This document shows, piece by piece, positions 45,633 through 54,628 of a stretch of DNA of 64,000 nt (positions are counted from its first letter, which is position 1; the number at the start of each line of letters is the position of its first letter). The position numbers were made by a program, and so were the translations under genes. The DNA is from Phaeodactylibacter xiamenensis. GTDB taxonomy: Bacteria; Bacteroidota; Bacteroidia; Chitinophagales; Saprospiraceae. Location of the stretch: NCBI RefSeq assembly GCF_000759025.1, contig NZ_JPOS01000038.1:124001-188000 (forward strand), written 5' to 3'. The notes beneath the pieces were generated by a model that was given only the letters and a program-made list of their open reading frames with translations, was not told where the DNA came from and made no database searches.

Positions 45633-47970
45633 ATTGGCTCACATAGTAATTCAGGTAGTTGCATTCCCGGATTGCCCGTTGGAAAAACCGGGTTTGCCGA
45701 TATTGCTCTTCGAGCCGCTTGAAATAAGACAGATACCCCTGGACCTGCATTTTTCCCATTACCTGCTCAAAATTGGGCGTGGAACCTGACCAGTCGTCCA
45801 TGATAAACTTATCGTACCAGTAATCTGCCTGGTCCATCTCCGCGAGCGATTTCACATAAAAGACTTTTTGCTGAGCTTTGGCAGCCATAAAGCATGCCTG
45901 AGCCGCACTTTCGGTATCCTGAGCATATTTCATGGCCTTATCATAAAAGCTTAATGCCACGCGGCAGTCGTAGAAACCCTCATAGGACACGCCGCTGCGG
46001 TAGTAGTTCATGATCTCGTAAGCCGGGCCAAAGTAGGTCATATTGTAGTAGGCATTGCCCAGCAGGTAGTAGTCGGTGGGGCTGTTGGTCTCCTGCGCGA
46101 TCTGATAAATTTCTGCCAGCTTGCGCACAAAAGTATTCCGGGTAAAGGAGGCAGCAGTGGAATAAGCGCAATGCACACAGTCATTAATGCTCATATTGAA
46201 GGGGTTTACCTTCAGCGGGAAGTCATACGAAGCCGGCAAGCTGTCAAACAAAGCTACGGCAGCCTCCAGTTGTTCAGGGTCACGCATCAGCAATCGCCCT
46301 TTAATATCCAAAACATCATAACGCACTGCGCTCAATGCCGCTTCCGGATTCCTTACAAAAGCAGACCAGGTGCTTTCATTGCCGGTGAAGTGCTTAAGGG
46401 CAAGCAGTTCCAGCTCACTGTGTGCAGGCTTGTTGATGAAAGCGAGAAGGCTGTCGACACCCGATTCTGTAGGGTCTGTTTTGGTGGAGCTAAGCACTTC
46501 CCGGGCAAGCAGGCGGGCCATAATGCTTTCGCCAGCCTGTCGTTTGCGATAAGCAAGCAGCTCCAGGATGAATTCCTGGTTATTTTGCTGGGTGGACCAA
46601 TTGGCCATAGGGTCTGCAAACAGCTCCACCAACTGAAGAGCAATGGTGTTTTCCTGCTCCTTTGACAAAGTTTCCTCCTGTCCCAACAGCTGAATGGCGA
46701 GCAGCAGTTCGCCCTGAATTCGTTGGTGTGGGCCATCCAGCGCTCCAGCCTGCTCCAGGGTGATTTGCGCAGTGGGTAGCCGGCCGAGCAACAGCTCAAG
46801 GTAGCCTTTAGCGAGTACCCAGAAGCTGTCATCCCGGTTATTGTAGTAAGCCGTAGTGGCAAACCGGAGCAACTGTCCGGCATAATCTTCGTATTCCTCA
46901 TTTTTAAGCAGGCTCTGTCCCTGGTCTACCCGCTGCATCAATTGCGCGATGGGCTGCTGACCGTAGTAGCTCAGGTTGTTGCTTTCCAGCTTGTTGATCT
47001 CCCTGGCCATCACGATGCGCAGCCATTCATGGTTGCCCATCAGGCCAAAAATAGACCGCATATCTTCCAGGCCCAACACTTCCTGCCGGGTCCCCCTGAT
47101 AAAATGCATCAGCGCCTTCTCTTTCGGGTTTTGGCATTGCTTGTAGGTGGCAGCCCAGTCTTCCTCTGTGGAAATATTGAAGCTGTAGTAAGCACTGTGG
47201 CGGCGGCTAGGGGCTTGTTCAAAGACTTTCAGAAAGTGGTAATAGCCTTCACCGTTTGCGCCGGTCTGCAGCAACAAGCCAGCGTAGTGGTCCATGGCCC
47301 AGTAACTGATCAGGTCTTTCTGTTTCAGGGGCGCAAAGTACTTTTTGTAAAACTGAATCGCTTCCTGTGCCTGACCGGTATAGCGGTACGCTTTTAGCAG
47401 TTGGAAAGCATAGCGGTTTTTCAGGAAGGGGAATTTTTCACGCTCGAGGGCTTCCTTCAGGCGCTGAATTAAATCCGCAGCAGCCTCCGGGCTGAGCTTT
47501 TCCTGCCCCTGATACCCCCAGGTGTCGGTGGGCCGGTTGGCCAGTGCTTCCATTTCCAGGGCGAGCAGCAAGTATTGTTTGGAGGCTTCCTGTCTGGGTA
47601 TGGAGATGAGCGAGCCTTCAAAGAGCAGTGATTTCACCAGGACCTCCCGGCTAACATTTTCATACCCTTCAATCCAGCTGTCGTACAGCACTTTGCGGAG
47701 CGGTTCTTCCTTCAAAGGCTGCTCAAAAAACTGCTGCCAGCTCTGTAGGTTGGCATCCGGGTAGTCTGCCTCTGCCCAGATATGATAATAATCGTCTGCA
47801 GTATAGAAAGTAGGCTCATACTCATCACTGAACAGCCATTCCGGCACGAACAGGTTGAAATAATGGTACGAATCCTCATACGGGCCGCATGCGCTCAGGG
47901 ATTGCACGCCCACACTAAGGAGTAGCGAGGCGGTCAGCCAAATGCTGTGGGAGGTTTTTCGGAAAAGCAT
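45631..47970 (-). CDS. Large secreted helical-repeat protein of unknown function
   Basis: 779 residues from the ATG at 47970; an ATG at 48024 would lie further inside the upstream gene. The signal MLFRKTSHSIWLTASLLLSVGVQSLSAC ends in a possible lipobox (LSAC) followed by GPYEDSYHYFNLFVPEW. The rest is helical and TPR-like (AYRYTGQAQEAIQFYKKYF, then ALSFYDKAMKYAQDTESAAQACFMAAKAQQK). I do not recognise a named family. It overlaps the upstream lipoprotein gene by 56 bp and is last in a minus-strand trio. Confidence 0.8.
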   Translation of the reverse strand: MLFRKTSHSIWLTASLLLSVGVQSLSACGPYEDSYHYFNLFVPEWLFSDEYEPTFYTADDYYHIWAEADYPDANLQSWQQFFEQPLKEEPLRKVLYDSWIEGYENVSREVLVKSLLFEGSLISIPRQEASKQYLLLALEMEALANRPTDTWGYQGQEKLSPEAAADLIQRLKEALEREKFPFLKNRYAFQLLKAYRYTGQAQEAIQFYKKYFAPLKQKDLISYWAMDHYAGLLLQTGANGEGYYHFLKVFEQAPSRRHSAYYSFNISTEEDWAATYKQCQNPKEKALMHFIRGTRQEVLGLEDMRSIFGLMGNHEWLRIVMAREINKLESNNLSYYGQQPIAQLMQRVDQGQSLLKNEEYEDYAGQLLRFATTAYYNNRDDSFWVLAKGYLELLLGRLPTAQITLEQAGALDGPHQRIQGELLLAIQLLGQEETLSKEQENTIALQLVELFADPMANWSTQQNNQEFILELLAYRKRQAGESIMARLLAREVLSSTKTDPTESGVDSLLAFINKPAHSELELLALKHFTGNESTWSAFVRNPEAALSAVRYDVLDIKGRLLMRDPEQLEAAVALFDSLPASYDFPLKVNPFNMSINDCVHCAYSTAASFTRNTFVRKLAEIYQIAQETNSPTDYYLLGNAYYNMTYFGPAYEIMNYYRSGVSYEGFYDCRVALSFYDKAMKYAQDTESAAQACFMAAKAQQKVFYVKSLAEMDQADYWYDKFIMDDWSGSTPNFEQVMGKMQVQGYLSYFKRLEEQYRQTRFFQRAIRECNYLNYYVSQ

Positions 47971-48937
47971 TGGATAGGTTTTCGTCAAGGTGGTAAAAGA
48001 GAAGGTGCTCACAGTGGTTGTCAATCTGTTTTAGTTGATCGATGGCCGTCTCAAGGTCGGCTACCGTTGGCGCTTCGCAGCGTAGCTGATCGCCCCGGTT
48101 AAGATAATGATTCCCAAAATAGGCATTTTGCTGCATGCGGTACCGGTTGGGGCCGATTGCTGCTGCTGCGGCCAGCGTATCCAGCTTCTGGCAGGTGCCC
48201 TGATTGATAATGGCATGCAACTCACCAAGCCGGTAAGCCAGTACCCAGGAAAACATCGGCAGGGCATAATCCAGTGGCAAATCATATTGCATATCAGTTG
48301 TCAGGTAATGGGCAGCAGTTTGGGTATTGAGAATGCTGTTGGGTTCTTCAACGTTTTGCACATCTCCCATATTATAGTACATCAGCACCCCACGGTCTAC
48401 CGGGGGCACACCAGTTTGCTCCGGATACCGCAACTGATGCAACCGGATAGTGGCGGTCAGTGTGTGGCCTTCTGCAAGCTGCCGGAACCGGTCTAAAAAC
48501 CGGAAATAGGCCGCCTGAGTGGAGGGGCTCCAGTCACAGTCGAGCTGATAAACGGTAGGAGAGAGGTGGCCGGCAGTATTGATCTCTTGCAGGTATTTCC
48601 ATACCCGTTCTGCCAGGTCTTCCGGATTGACAGCCGCCTGGAAGGTGCGATTGGTGATGAAAACACAAGGCACGATTTCAAAGTTCTTGTAGGTGGAGTC
48701 AGCAAACCGGACGGGGGCTTTGGGCACGGCCTGTCCGTTCTCGACATCCACATCAAGGTACTTGACGTAAAGGCGTTCCACCTTGTGTGCCTCCAGCCAC
48801 TCCCGTTCAGTGGGGCTGAGTTTAAAAGCCGACTTCCAATAATAGAAGCTTACTGCCGGTGAGGCTGCTTCAGGCTGGCAGCCGGTCAGAAGGCTCGCGG
48901 TAAAAATAGTAATAAGCAAGAGGTAGTTTGAACTCAT
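47915..48937 (-). CDS. Hypothetical lipoprotein, possibly a glycosidase-like barrel
   Basis: 340 residues from the ATG at 48937. MSSNYLLLITIFTASLLTGC is a clear lipoprotein signal. The body has VERLYVKYLDVDVENG, VYQLDCDWSPSTQAAYFRFLDRFRQ, TATIRLHQLRYPEQTGVPPVDRGVLMYYNMG and a region with LPMFSWVLAYR, the spacing of strand-helix units with acidic strand ends as in TIM-barrel hydrolases. No family can be named with certainty. The 3' end overlaps the large helical-repeat gene by 56 bp, implying coupled expression. Confidence 0.75.
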   Translation of the reverse strand: MSSNYLLLITIFTASLLTGCQPEAASPAVSFYYWKSAFKLSPTEREWLEAHKVERLYVKYLDVDVENGQAVPKAPVRFADSTYKNFEIVPCVFITNRTFQAAVNPEDLAERVWKYLQEINTAGHLSPTVYQLDCDWSPSTQAAYFRFLDRFRQLAEGHTLTATIRLHQLRYPEQTGVPPVDRGVLMYYNMGDVQNVEEPNSILNTQTAAHYLTTDMQYDLPLDYALPMFSWVLAYRLGELHAIINQGTCQKLDTLAAAAAIGPNRYRMQQNAYFGNHYLNRGDQLRCEAPTVADLETAIDQLKQIDNHCEHLLFYHLDENLSNAFPKNLPQHLADRLATP

Positions 48938-48968
48938 AGCAGTAACATAACGCAACCAGGAGAAAGCG

Positions 48969-49838
48969 TTACAGGTTTTCCCAAAACGTCCAGCAATGTT
49001 CAAGGACCAGTTTGGGCATTTCGGTATGTGGGTAATGGCCGATTCCGGGCAGTAATTGAATGTCAGGGGTTCTGACGAGCTCTTTATAACGCATCGCCAT
49101 ATGCCTGCCGGAAATGGGGTCTGCTTCCCCAACGATGAGCCGGACCATGACCGGAGGCTCGAACATGGGCTTTACCCAGCGTTCCCGGTATTGCTCCCGC
49201 TCTTCCATATAACGGATGAGCAGGTGAAACACCCGCTGCCCGTTATTATAACGGATGAGCGACCACCACTCGTCTATTTCACGGGCGGATGGCCGGGTGT
49301 TGGGGCCAAATATTTTATCAAAATTCCGCTTTAGGGTATTCCTGGATAAAAATGGTGTGAGCCACTGTCCAATAGGGCTCAGCAGTAGCTTTTGAATAGG
49401 CCGGGGCTGATGGGTTTCGGGAAACAGTCCGCCATTGAGCAATATAATGGATTGTATCTTCAGGGGCGCATCGCTTCCCGACTCCCGTGCGAGCAATTCC
49501 TGAGCCACGGTGTCTCCGTAGTCGTGGGCAAGCAGGTGGTATTGGGTGATGCCGATGGAATCCAGCAGTGCCTCCACCAGGTCTGCCTGCTCTGAGATTT
49601 CGTAGTCATAATCTGTAGGCTTGTCTGAGTACCCAAAACCCAGGAAATCGGGAGCTATGAGGTGGTATTCCAGCGCTAGTTCCTCCCAGAGCGCCCGCCA
49701 GTCCCAGCTTGAGGTGGGGAAACCATGCAGCAAGACCAGGGTACGGGGCTTTTCCGTACTGGCTTCCTGGTAGAATATCCGGTAATCATCAAATTGGAAG
49801 TACTGTCCGGATTCGTACCAATCTTTCAACTGGAGCAT
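48969..49838 (-). CDS. Alpha/beta hydrolase with HDYGD nucleophile elbow (epoxide hydrolase/dehalogenase-like)
   Basis: 289 residues. VLLHGFPTSSWDWRALWEEL is the HGxP oxyanion motif. LLAHDYGDTVAQELLARE is the nucleophile elbow with Asp instead of Ser, as in haloalkane dehalogenases, epoxide hydrolases and MEST-like proteins. GEADPIS holds the acid residue and GIGHYPHTE the catalytic His. Cytoplasmic. It is the first gene of the minus-strand trio, 31 bp before the lipoprotein. The substrate is not predictable. Confidence 0.85.
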   Translation of the reverse strand: MLQLKDWYESGQYFQFDDYRIFYQEASTEKPRTLVLLHGFPTSSWDWRALWEELALEYHLIAPDFLGFGYSDKPTDYDYEISEQADLVEALLDSIGITQYHLLAHDYGDTVAQELLARESGSDAPLKIQSIILLNGGLFPETHQPRPIQKLLLSPIGQWLTPFLSRNTLKRNFDKIFGPNTRPSAREIDEWWSLIRYNNGQRVFHLLIRYMEEREQYRERWVKPMFEPPVMVRLIVGEADPISGRHMAMRYKELVRTPDIQLLPGIGHYPHTEMPKLVLEHCWTFWENL

Positions 49839-49864
49839 GGGGAAAATAGGTTTGGGAAGGAAAA

Positions 49865-49904
49865 CCGGGCGTAGCTATGCTCGGTTAGAATGCGCTACGC
49901 CCGG
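49865..49904 (-). terminator. Terminator of the NYN/cold-shock gene
   Basis: CCGGGCGTAGC (49865-49875) pairs perfectly with GCTACGCCCGG (49894-49904). On the minus strand it is followed by TTTTCC, directly after the stop at 49917. Confidence 0.75.
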
Positions 49905-49916
49905 CTGGAAAGCAAT

Positions 49917-50912
49917 TTATTCTTCATCATCTTCCTGCAGGTACACGTCGATAGCGATGTCCTGGCCAGTTTCTTGGTTCTTGCCCAGGCGGAATTCCAC
50001 CCGGTCGTTGACCAGCAAGTCATTGAAATCACAGTTCTGTACTTCAGAATGGTGGAAGAACAGATTATTAGGTGGGTAAGCAATGAAGCCAAACCCTTCC
50101 TTAAGGGATAGTATGGTGCTGGAGTGATAGGCTCCGTCCTGAGTGATCATTACTTCTGTGACAGGTTCCTCTTCTTTTTCAGGCTGTTCCTTGTAGCTGT
50201 GATGATTATCTCCCCGATAATCCTTTTTGGTGTAATGGTCCGTTTTGGGGACAAAAAGGTTATTGACAATATGAGAGTCCCGGGTCACCCGGTTATCAAT
50301 GATCTCATGCATTGCCAGAGGGTAGGTCACCTCCTCCAGCAAATCCTGTGAAGTACGGGTAGCTCTTTGGTTGCCGTAGTCATCGGTATACTCGAAGTCC
50401 CACGAGAGCACCATTACTCTTGTGCCCCGGGAATTGACCTTACGGATGAGGGGTACGTAGTCGCTGTCGGAAGCAATGAGCACCAGTACATCGAACTGCT
50501 TGTAGAAGACCTGCTCGAAAGCCTCGAGCGCCAGCAGCACATCTATGCCTTTCTCCGCCTTCCGCCCATAGTTGTTGTTGCGCAGGGGCAAATAGTGTGT
50601 GGTGACGCCTTCAGACATGAGGATGTCGTCAAAGACACGCTCGTAATACAGCTGCTTGCCTTTATGGCTCACCTCAGAAGCGCTCAGCCGGCCTCTGAAA
50701 TAGTGCGCGTCAACAATCTGGCAGTGATTAACATTAGTCCCGTCTCCTTCGAGTTCTGCAACTTTATGGCGAATAAATTCGTGCAGCCCCTTAATGCTGA
50801 TTCGGGTCTTGCGTTCGTGTACATAATTGTAGAAATTACTGACATGGTAGAAGTAATTTCCATCGTAAAAAACGCCAATCTTAATGAGTGGTATCCCGTT
50901 GGTATTTGTCAT
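49917..50912 (-). CDS. NYN-domain ribonuclease fused to a cold-shock-like OB domain
   Basis: 331 residues. The N-terminal ~220 residues are an NYN (LabA/DUF88) nuclease domain with the Asp set FYDGNYF, KGIDVLLALEAF and IASDSDYVPLI. A charged linker (KTDHYTKKDYRGDNHHSYKEQPEKEEEPV) joins it to a C-terminal OB fold of the cold-shock type (LKEGFGFIAYPPNNLFFHHSEV, then VNDRVEFRLGKN), whose RNP-like aromatic motif KxGFGFI would bind single-stranded RNA. It is probably an RNA-targeting nuclease. CAAAAGTA at 51051-51058 reads as a TACTTTTG -7 box on the minus strand, but without a good -33 box. Confidence 0.88.
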   Translation of the reverse strand: MTNTNGIPLIKIGVFYDGNYFYHVSNFYNYVHERKTRISIKGLHEFIRHKVAELEGDGTNVNHCQIVDAHYFRGRLSASEVSHKGKQLYYERVFDDILMSEGVTTHYLPLRNNNYGRKAEKGIDVLLALEAFEQVFYKQFDVLVLIASDSDYVPLIRKVNSRGTRVMVLSWDFEYTDDYGNQRATRTSQDLLEEVTYPLAMHEIIDNRVTRDSHIVNNLFVPKTDHYTKKDYRGDNHHSYKEQPEKEEEPVTEVMITQDGAYHSSTILSLKEGFGFIAYPPNNLFFHHSEVQNCDFNDLLVNDRVEFRLGKNQETGQDIAIDVYLQEDDEE

Positions 50913-51212
50913 TTACTATTGAAGTGTTTTATCTTTTTCTGAATCTATATACTTGTAAAAAGTTGGTTGTTTGGAAGTTATCGTATAGGTGTATTGTCGA
51001 AAAATGGAATAGCTGAAATAGTATAAGGCACAATTTTTCTTTTGTAATCGCAAAAGTACGGAAAAATACGTACGCTTGAGCTTTGTATCAGGAAAGAAAC
51101 ACCTTTAGATACGGGAGGTTCAATCCTGGCAGACAACAAAAAGCAGAATTAATTGTAGTTTTGAAGAGCGCGTTCTATATTAGAACAGCATTTCACTAAC
51201 CTATGTACTAAA

Positions 51213-51983
51213 ATGAGTAGAAAGAAAGGTTTTTTCCAATCGCGTAATCCTGTCATGAGTGAAAAGGCTTTCCAGAAGGCCTCCAATCAGGTCTTGGATG
51301 CTGATATGACACAGGCAGGCACTCAAACAGACCGGATGACAGTATCCGGTGCGGTCAACAAATCTTTATTATTGGGCGCATTGATGGTCGCAACGGCCGT
51401 ACTCAGCTACGCTGCGGCTAACCCCCTGCTAATGTGGGGTGGTGCCATAGGCGGTCTGATCGTGGTGTTGATTGCCACTTTCAAGCTGGAGTATTCCCCG
51501 ATTCTTGCCCCTATTTATGCAGCCCTTGAGGGCCTCTTTGTTGGTGGTATTTCAGCAGTATACGCCAGTGCCTTCGATGGCATCATTTTTCAGGCAGTTA
51601 CCCTGACCAGTGCTGTGTTTTTCCTGATGTTGTTTTTCTATAAGACAGGCATCATCAAAGTGACTCAAAAGCTGCGTAGTGGCATCATCATGGCTACGGG
51701 CGCTATTTTCGTGGTCTATATGCTGAATTTCGTTCTCAGCTTCTTTGGGATTAATCTGCCTTATCTTCATGATGGAGGTATGATTGGTATCGGTATCAGC
51801 CTGCTCATTATTGGCGTAGCCGCCATGAATCTTCTGCTGGATTTCGACAATTTTGATAAGGGAGAGCAGTACGGTGCCCCAGCTTACATGGAGTGGTTTT
51901 CTGCCATGGGGCTGCTGATTACGCTGGTCTGGCTTTACATTGAAATCCTGAGGCTGATTGCCATTTTCTCATCGAATGATTAA
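51213..51983 (+). CDS. Bax inhibitor-1/YccA family membrane protein
   Basis: 256 residues with seven hydrophobic segments. The N-terminal NPVMSEKAFQKA and later YSPILAPIYAALEGLFVGGISAVYA and LLLDFDNFDKGEQYGAPAYMEWFSAMGLLITLVWLYIEILRLI are the YccA/BI-1 hallmarks. Members of this family influence membrane protein turnover or act as pH-gated calcium leak channels. TAGTTTTG at 51156-51163 may be the -7 box. A clear terminator follows the gene. Confidence 0.9.
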   Translation: MSRKKGFFQSRNPVMSEKAFQKASNQVLDADMTQAGTQTDRMTVSGAVNKSLLLGALMVATAVLSYAAANPLLMWGGAIGGLIVVLIATFKLEYSPILAPIYAALEGLFVGGISAVYASAFDGIIFQAVTLTSAVFFLMLFFYKTGIIKVTQKLRSGIIMATGAIFVVYMLNFVLSFFGINLPYLHDGGMIGIGISLLIIGVAAMNLLLDFDNFDKGEQYGAPAYMEWFSAMGLLITLVWLYIEILRLIAIFSSND

Positions 51984-52046
51984 AGCTAAAGCCTGAGGCA
52001 ATGAATCGGAGGGTGGGCTTATGTTAGTCCGGCTGTCCTAAGCATG

Positions 52047-52084
52047 GAAACGTGGGTAGCGTGATGGCTTCCCACGTTTTTTTT
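52047..52084 (+). terminator. Intrinsic terminator after the BI-1 gene
   Basis: AACGTGGG (52049-52056) pairs with CCCACGTT (52071-52078), running into a T-stretch to 52084. It lies 20 bases before the DksA-like start. Confidence 0.85.
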
Positions 52085-52104
52085 GACACTTTTTAGAGAT
52101 AGGT

Positions 52105-52440
52105 ATGAAACGAGAGGAACGAAGCGCATTAAAATCAAAGATTGAAGCCGCAATTGTTAAAACTACTGCCGAATTGGAGCGGTTGGAAGAGGCAACTAAG
52201 CCTATTGCCCCTGAAAATGCTATAGGGAGAGTCAGCCGGATGGATGCCATCAACAACAGAGGCGTCTCTGAAGCGGCCTTACGCTCAGCAAGGCGGAAAC
52301 TGACCAACCTTAAAATTGCACTAACGAAAATTGATGCGGAAAACTTTGGTATTTGCGCCCGTTGTAAGCGCCCGATTGCGCCCGCCCGCCTCATGTATAT
52401 GCCAGAGAGTACCGAATGCGTCAGATGCGCAGACCGGTAA
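52105..52440 (+). CDS. TraR/DksA-type zinc-finger regulator
   Basis: 111 residues. The C-terminal CARCKRPIAPARLMYMPESTECVRC is the C-x2-C-x17-C-x2-C finger of DksA/TraR proteins. The N-terminal helix pair (KSKIEAAIVKTTAELERLEE, then AALRSARRKLTNLKIALTKI) forms the shortened coiled coil that enters the RNA polymerase secondary channel. The small size fits Bacteroidota DksA-like proteins. The next ~370 bases to radA are AT-rich, holding a possible promoter and no gene. Confidence 0.88.
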   Translation: MKREERSALKSKIEAAIVKTTAELERLEEATKPIAPENAIGRVSRMDAINNRGVSEAALRSARRKLTNLKIALTKIDAENFGICARCKRPIAPARLMYMPESTECVRCADR

Positions 52441-52652
52441 AAAAAACAGGGTCACTGTACCGAAGTACAGCACCCTGTATAACCCCAAAAAACCAAATGA
52501 AAACAATCTACATATATCTTGGGATTTCTTACTTCGGAAGTAAGAGCAGTTTAATCCCTGAAATTTACGTGTAATAAACGAAATTATCTTTACTTCCAGC
52601 TTAGGAATGAAGCCAGTTGTCTACCAGGCTACATTTTTATCGAAGGTACAAA

Positions 52653-52683
52653 TTTCGCTCAGTAAAAGGTTAAGTTATCTTTG
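52653..52683 (+). promoter_or_regulatory. Probable promoter of radA
   Basis: TTTC (52653-52656) lies 19 bp before TATCTTTG (52676-52683), a full match for the -7 box and three of four for the -33 box. The transcript would begin near 52690 with a ~120-base leader before the TTG start. Confidence 0.5.
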
Positions 52684-52810
52684 ACAGTGTAAATGTAGTG
52701 AAAAAATAATTTTTTTTAAAAACACCATCTCAATTTTAGGCAACTCTTGTTTTCTACAATCCTATCTTAGCGCCTGAATTTGAACACTTAACATCAAAAA
52801 TAGAAAAAGG

Positions 52811-54187
52811 TTGGCGAAGGTAAAAAAAATTTTTGCTTGCAGTAATTGTGGCGCCACTTCACCAAAGTGGATTGGGAAATGCCCACATTGTGGAGAATGG
52901 AATACTTACATTGAGGAAGTGATTTCCAGAGATACCGTAACCGAATCCAAGGATAAAAGCTGGCGGACTCAGGAAAAAGCATCAAAGAGCAAGCCCGTGC
53001 CACTGCCGGAAATAGAGGCCGGAGAAACGACTCGGCTCACTACACCGGATGCCGAGCTTAACCGGGTACTTGGCGGAGGTATTGTACCCGGTTCTCTCGT
53101 GCTTATTGGGGGGCAGCCTGGCATAGGTAAGTCCACGCTGCTTCTGCAGTTGGCAATGCATGTGCCCTTCACCATATTATACATATCCGGAGAAGAAAGT
53201 GACGAGCAAATCAAAATGCGCGCGGACCGGATCGGAGGGGAAGCTAAGAACTGCTACATCCTGTCGGAGACCAATACGAGCAAGATTCTGAAACATGCCC
53301 AAAACCTGCGCCCCTCTTTGGTGATCATTGACTCTATCCAAACCCTGTCCAGCCCGCATATCGATTCTATGCCGGGCAGTGTCTCTCAGGTTCGGGAGTG
53401 TGCCGGTGAGCTGCAGCGGTTTGCAAAAGAGGAGCATATCCCCGTTTTTATCATTGGGCATATTACTAAGGAAGGTTCTATTGCCGGACCTAAGCTTTTG
53501 GAGCATATTGTGGATGCCGTGCTACAGTTTGAGGGCGACCGCAACTATACCTACCGCATTCTGCGCACCATCAAAAACCGATTCGGGAGCACTGATGAAC
53601 TGGGGATTTATGAGATGCAGGCCAGCGGGCTTCGGGAAGTCTCCAACCCTTCCGAGCTCTTACTTTCCCAAAAAGATGAAGACCTGAGCGGCAGTGCCGT
53701 GGCCGCTACTATAGAAGGTCTGCGCCCCATGCTGATTGAAACACAGGCGTTGGTGAGCACTTCGGTATACAGCGCACCTCAACGCTCGGCTACCGGCTTT
53801 GACCTTAGGCGTTTGGGGATGCTGCTGGCTGTCCTGGAGAAGCGAGCGGGGTTGTTCTTTGCCCAAAACGATGTCTTCCTGAATATCGCCGGGGGCATAC
53901 GGGTGGATGACCCTGCCATTGATTTATCGATCGTTGCTGCACTCATTTCTTCTCTGGAGGATGTTGCGATCCCAACGGATGTATGCTTTGCGGGCGAGGT
54001 GGGGCTTTCCGGGGAGATACGGACCGTCAACCGGGTAGAGCAACGTATTCAGGAAGCCAACCGGCTGGGCTTTAAGGAAATCTACATCTCAAAGTACAAT
54101 ACCAAAGGGTTGGACACCGGGCGGTATGATATTGAAGTGAAAGCCGTGTCTAAAGTGCAGGAGCTATACTATGCCCTGTTTAAGTAA
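52811..54187 (+). CDS. radA: DNA repair protein RadA (Sms)
   Basis: 458 residues from a TTG at 52811. The start is supported because the protein opens with the RadA zinc finger almost at once (FACSNCGATSPKWIGKCPHCGEW). Then come Walker A GGQPGIGKSTLL, the family-specific KNRFGSTDELGIYEM, and the Lon-like C-terminal half (VSTSVYSAPQRSATGFDLRRLGMLLAVLEKR, then FLNIAGGIRVDDPAIDLSI). RadA drives branch migration of recombination intermediates. It is followed by a DCC protein (33 bp) and an RluA-family gene (3 bp) in a likely operon. Confidence 0.95.
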   Translation: MAKVKKIFACSNCGATSPKWIGKCPHCGEWNTYIEEVISRDTVTESKDKSWRTQEKASKSKPVPLPEIEAGETTRLTTPDAELNRVLGGGIVPGSLVLIGGQPGIGKSTLLLQLAMHVPFTILYISGEESDEQIKMRADRIGGEAKNCYILSETNTSKILKHAQNLRPSLVIIDSIQTLSSPHIDSMPGSVSQVRECAGELQRFAKEEHIPVFIIGHITKEGSIAGPKLLEHIVDAVLQFEGDRNYTYRILRTIKNRFGSTDELGIYEMQASGLREVSNPSELLLSQKDEDLSGSAVAATIEGLRPMLIETQALVSTSVYSAPQRSATGFDLRRLGMLLAVLEKRAGLFFAQNDVFLNIAGGIRVDDPAIDLSIVAALISSLEDVAIPTDVCFAGEVGLSGEIRTVNRVEQRIQEANRLGFKEIYISKYNTKGLDTGRYDIEVKAVSKVQELYYALFK

Positions 54188-54220
54188 AAAACTCTGCTTT
54201 GGCAGATCTGTTATGTAAGT

Positions 54221-54625
54221 ATGAATACAACCGAACACCCAGTGCTGCTTTTTGATGGGGTTTGTAATTTATGCAATGGCTCCGTTCAGTTTATCATTGA
54301 GCGGGACCCCGATGCCCGTTTCCGCTTTGCTTCCCTGCAATCGGAAGAAGGGCAGGCCGTGCTTAGCCGCTTTGAAAACCGCCCATCGGACCTGAGCTCG
54401 GTGGTGCTGATTCAGGATGATCAGTTGTATGCACGGTCTGAGGCAGCGCTTCGGGTCGCCAGACAGCTTGGGGGTGGGTGGTCTTTGCTCTATGCTTTCA
54501 TCGTGGTGCCCCGCCCCATACGCAACGCCGTCTATGACTGGATTGCCCGCAACCGGTACCGTTGGTTCGGAAAAAAAGATGCCTGCATGATTCCATCGCC
54601 CGATCTTCAATCTCGTTTTCTTTAA
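54221..54625 (+). CDS. DCC-family (DUF393) thiol-disulfide oxidoreductase-like protein
   Basis: 134 residues. VLLFDGVCNLCNGSVQFIIERDPDARFRFASLQSEEGQ holds the DxxCxxC motif that names the DCC family. RSEAALRVARQLGGGWSLLY and a C-terminal region ending RNRYRWFGKKDACMIPSPDLQSRFL complete the family pattern. The redox partner is unknown. It is between radA and an RluA-type gene with tight spacing. Confidence 0.9.
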   Translation: MNTTEHPVLLFDGVCNLCNGSVQFIIERDPDARFRFASLQSEEGQAVLSRFENRPSDLSSVVLIQDDQLYARSEAALRVARQLGGGWSLLYAFIVVPRPIRNAVYDWIARNRYRWFGKKDACMIPSPDLQSRFL

Positions 54626-54628
54626 GTA

